Made by a program: the position numbers and the translations under genes | From: a virus | Direction: 5' to 3' (one strand) | Length of the DNA: 25,311 nucleotides | IMG/VR virus record: IMGVR_UViG_3300037189_023016 | Location: 1-25,311 of that record | Notes under the pieces: model-generated | What the model was told of the DNA's origin: nothing | Database searches by the model: none | What the model saw: only the letters and a program-made list of their open reading frames with translations | Shown: piece after piece, positions 23,788 through 25,311 of the stretch | How the letters are laid out: each line of letters begins with the position of its first letter | Position numbering within the stretch: the stretch's first letter is position 1

Positions 23788-23795
23788 TATAAATA
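23788..23795 (-). promoter_or_regulatory. TATTTATA element before the portal gene
   Basis: TATTTATA, then AACAAACCCAAAA (13 bases), then ATG at 23774. It sits inside an ATATTTATTTATA stretch. Confidence 0.6.
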
Positions 23796-23799
23796 AATA

Positions 23800-24432
23800 T
23801 TAGAATAACCACCTTAGGTCTTCTTGTTGACCTTTTATACCCATATTATACGGATTATTTTGAGAACTCCCACCATAAATGCCCTTAGATGCATTATTTG
23901 TTGAAGAAATATTATTTAAAGCGGTTCGAGTCATATCTAAACTCTGTTGTTGAAACTTTAGTGATGTGTCTCTTAAAAACATAGCCATCCCAAAACTCAT
24001 TACCAAGTCATCATTGTAACCAGATTGAGCTTCAGGGCGACCGTTTTTCCAAACGAACACCTTCATTTCTTCCAATAAACGTTTTGATTGAATAGTCACA
24101 GAGCGATCACCGATATACTCTCTAAATTTATTTATAACCAAAGGTCTGGTTCTTAAAGACATTGTAAATCCAGGAGTCATTGAAGAATCTCCTTCATATA
24201 CTCTTAAATAAGATTCAGCGGTAAGTTGTTCACTTTTGGGTGAGTGATAAAGATTTCTATATCCTCTTTCAATTATGGAGTCTAATGTAGCCCAGCCTAT
24301 GTTAGCATTTTCTACTACTAGTAAAGCATTATTATACTCAGATGCTAATCCTACTAAGAAATAACCAAATTCTTTAGGAGGTAATTGACCTCTATATTCA
24401 GCTACTTGAATGTTAGTTGCAATGTCAATCAC
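23800..24432 (-). CDS. Terminase large subunit, nuclease half (separated by in-frame TAA)
   Basis: This is the C-terminal RNase H-like nuclease domain of a gp17-like terminase, in the same frame as the ATPase half. The frame is open from 24498; the first usable start is a GTG at 24432. The 22 codons before that GTG encode TRDYIITADVARGDGKDFSA, which contains the first catalytic Asp (T4 gp17 Asp401 region), so a protein starting at the GTG would lack it. The other catalytic residues are present: Glu in LLVVENANIGW (T4 Glu458) and Asp in GYNDDLVMSFG (T4 Asp542). There is no ATG near the break and no Shine-Dalgarno. The stop is TAA followed by ACT. It could be a nonsense mutation, sequencing error or readthrough site. 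It ends EDLRWLF. Confidence 0.7.
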   Translation of the reverse strand: MIDIATNIQVAEYRGQLPPKEFGYFLVGLASEYNNALLVVENANIGWATLDSIIERGYRNLYHSPKSEQLTAESYLRVYEGDSSMTPGFTMSLRTRPLVINKFREYIGDRSVTIQSKRLLEEMKVFVWKNGRPEAQSGYNDDLVMSFGMAMFLRDTSLKFQQQSLDMTRTALNNISSTNNASKGIYGGSSQNNPYNMGIKGQQEDLRWLF

Positions 24433-24498
24433 ATGAGCTGCAGAAAAGTCTTTGCCATCTCCTCTAGCTACGTCAGCAGTAATGATGTAATCACGAGT

Positions 24499-25311
24499 TT
24501 AGTCTGCTGGTTCCCATACCCATAAATTTTGGTCGGCTCCTCGTTTTTCAATAGGGTCCTTGATGTTAGTTTCTTTAATAAAATCTATCCATTCAGGATA
24601 AAATACTACATCGCCTGAGGTGCTAAAGTCACAGTCACACTCTTGTGCTGCTATTCTAGGATCACCTAATAATTCATCTTGTTTTTTTCTCCAAGCATCA
24701 TCACGTTCAGGGTGAACAAACCATGGAAGTTTAATAGGCAAAAAATCATTTTCTTGAGATTCTGCTCTAACCCATGTTTGGTGAAACCAGTTACCTGTGC
24801 CATATGGTGTAGATAATACTATAGCTCCACCACCCGTTGCTAAGGTTTGTTGGGCTGAAGCCCAGATTTCACCAATTCCTTCAATAAATGCTGCTTCATC
24901 TACAATAAGAAGAGATACTGCTTCTGATCGACCTGCATCACTGCTAGCAGAAGTGGCTTTAATTTGAGAGCCATTACTAAGGCGTAGAGATAATTTGTTG
25001 TTCTCTTCAGCAGGTACTTTTAGCCAAGATGGTAAATTTTCAAACATGAATTTAACCTTGGTAACCATGTTACGGGCTGTTTCCTGTTTGGTAGCTATAC
25101 AAAGTACATTTTTATCTTTATGAAACAACATTAGCCACAGAGAATAACCTGCAGCTAATGTTGAAATTCCTAGTTGTCGAGATTTAAGAACTATAGAGTA
25201 TGGATTATCTTTCCATAAATTTAGTACTTTACCTTGAAATGGATAAAGATTAAAATGCACTCTACCTCGTTGAGGATGCTGGATAAAGCAGTATTTGTTC
25301 ATAAAGTGCGC
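24499..25311 (-). CDS. Terminase large subunit, ATPase half (5' end outside window)
   Basis: The ATPase motor domain of gp17, which drives DNA into the prohead. Walker A is SRQLGIST (compare T4 SRQLGKTT), Walker B is LLIVDEAAF, and the coupling motif is LSTPYGTG. The frame stays open to the right edge: the bases before the ATG at 25302 read GCG CAC TTT. The conserved FIQHP...RGRVHFNLYPFQ segment is usually internal in this family, so the true start probably lies outside the window. The reading frame ends at TAA 24501-24499 after LWVWEPAD, exactly where the linker to the nuclease domain lies, and resumes in the same frame. Together both halves would give a normal gp17 layout with no insertion or deletion. 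Confidence 0.9.
   Translation of the reverse strand, partial: AHFMNKYCFIQHPQRGRVHFNLYPFQGKVLNLWKDNPYSIVLKSRQLGISTLAAGYSLWLMLFHKDKNVLCIATKQETARNMVTKVKFMFENLPSWLKVPAEENNKLSLRLSNGSQIKATSASSDAGRSEAVSLLIVDEAAFIEGIGEIWASAQQTLATGGGAIVLSTPYGTGNWFHQTWVRAESQENDFLPIKLPWFVHPERDDAWRKKQDELLGDPRIAAQECDCDFSTSGDVVFYPEWIDFIKETNIKDPIEKRGADQNLWVWEPAD

Noticed and set aside
4010-23795. Reading the octamers as T4-type late promoters firing rightward (plus strand TATAAATA)
   Set aside because: They would transcribe antisense to every gene, and their tight placement before minus-strand start codons is not explained by that. No credible plus-strand genes exist.
24499-24501. Alternative genetic code with TAA read as an amino acid
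   Set aside because: Nearly all other genes end in TAA at sensible ends with overlapping or adjacent starts. TGA is the stop of two genes. Only the terminase is interrupted.
23800-25311. Intron or intein splitting the terminase
   Set aside because: There is no inserted sequence: the protein continues in frame directly after the stop codon.

Overview
The window is the virion-structure region of a T4-like (Myoviridae-morphology) tailed phage. All convincing genes lie on the minus strand, so transcription runs from the right edge to the left. The supporting homologues, recognised from their protein motifs, are terminase large subunit (gp17), portal (gp20), prohead protease (gp21), acidic scaffold (gp22), major capsid protein (gp23) and the neck/tail-completion trio gp13-gp14-gp15. 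The DNA is AT-rich (about one third G+C by eye). Genes are tightly packed, with one-base TAATG or four-base ATGA stop/start overlaps. Shine-Dalgarno sequences are almost absent: only one clear one was seen. This is compatible with a phage of a Bacteroidota host, but that is an inference.

Layout from right to left. 25311-23800: terminase, interrupted by an in-frame TAA between the ATPase and nuclease halves. 23774-15403: head module, made up of portal, two uncharacterised proteins (284 and 165 aa), a 530-aa prohead-core-like protein, the gp21 protease, a strong terminator, then scaffold and major capsid protein followed by another terminator. 15280-12947: three non-structural genes, namely a pentein/amidinotransferase-family enzyme, a phosphatidylserine-decarboxylase-family enzyme and a PhoH-like ATPase. 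12916-4075: a 161-aa probable virion protein and a large fibre locus. The fibre locus contains one fibre with YadA-like SHAEG repeats, three paralogous fibres with conserved ends and a divergent middle, two copies of a ~120-aa partner, and a fibre with hexapeptide repeats. 3995-1049: gp13-, gp14- and gp15-like proteins. 1046-1: one more fibre-like protein and the start of another that runs off the left edge.

Regulation shows a clear pattern. Nine genes have TATTTATA (one has TATTTATG) on the coding strand a short distance before the start codon, usually 12-14 nt. Four intrinsic terminators close transcription units. The motif is the reverse complement of the T4 late promoter octamer but sits in a fixed place relative to minus-strand starts, so I treat it as a promoter or start-associated signal of unknown mechanism. 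The scaffold/capsid unit differs, having a ~210-nt intergenic region and a canonical Shine-Dalgarno.

How the parts work together: portal, core and scaffold proteins build a prohead; gp21 matures it at [L/I]-x-E sites; terminase packages DNA; gp13/14/15 close the head and join the tail; and the fibre array supplies a set of probably interchangeable host-recognition proteins. Tail sheath and tube genes (gp18, gp19) are not in the window. No tRNA, CRISPR array, insertion sequence or reverse transcriptase was seen.
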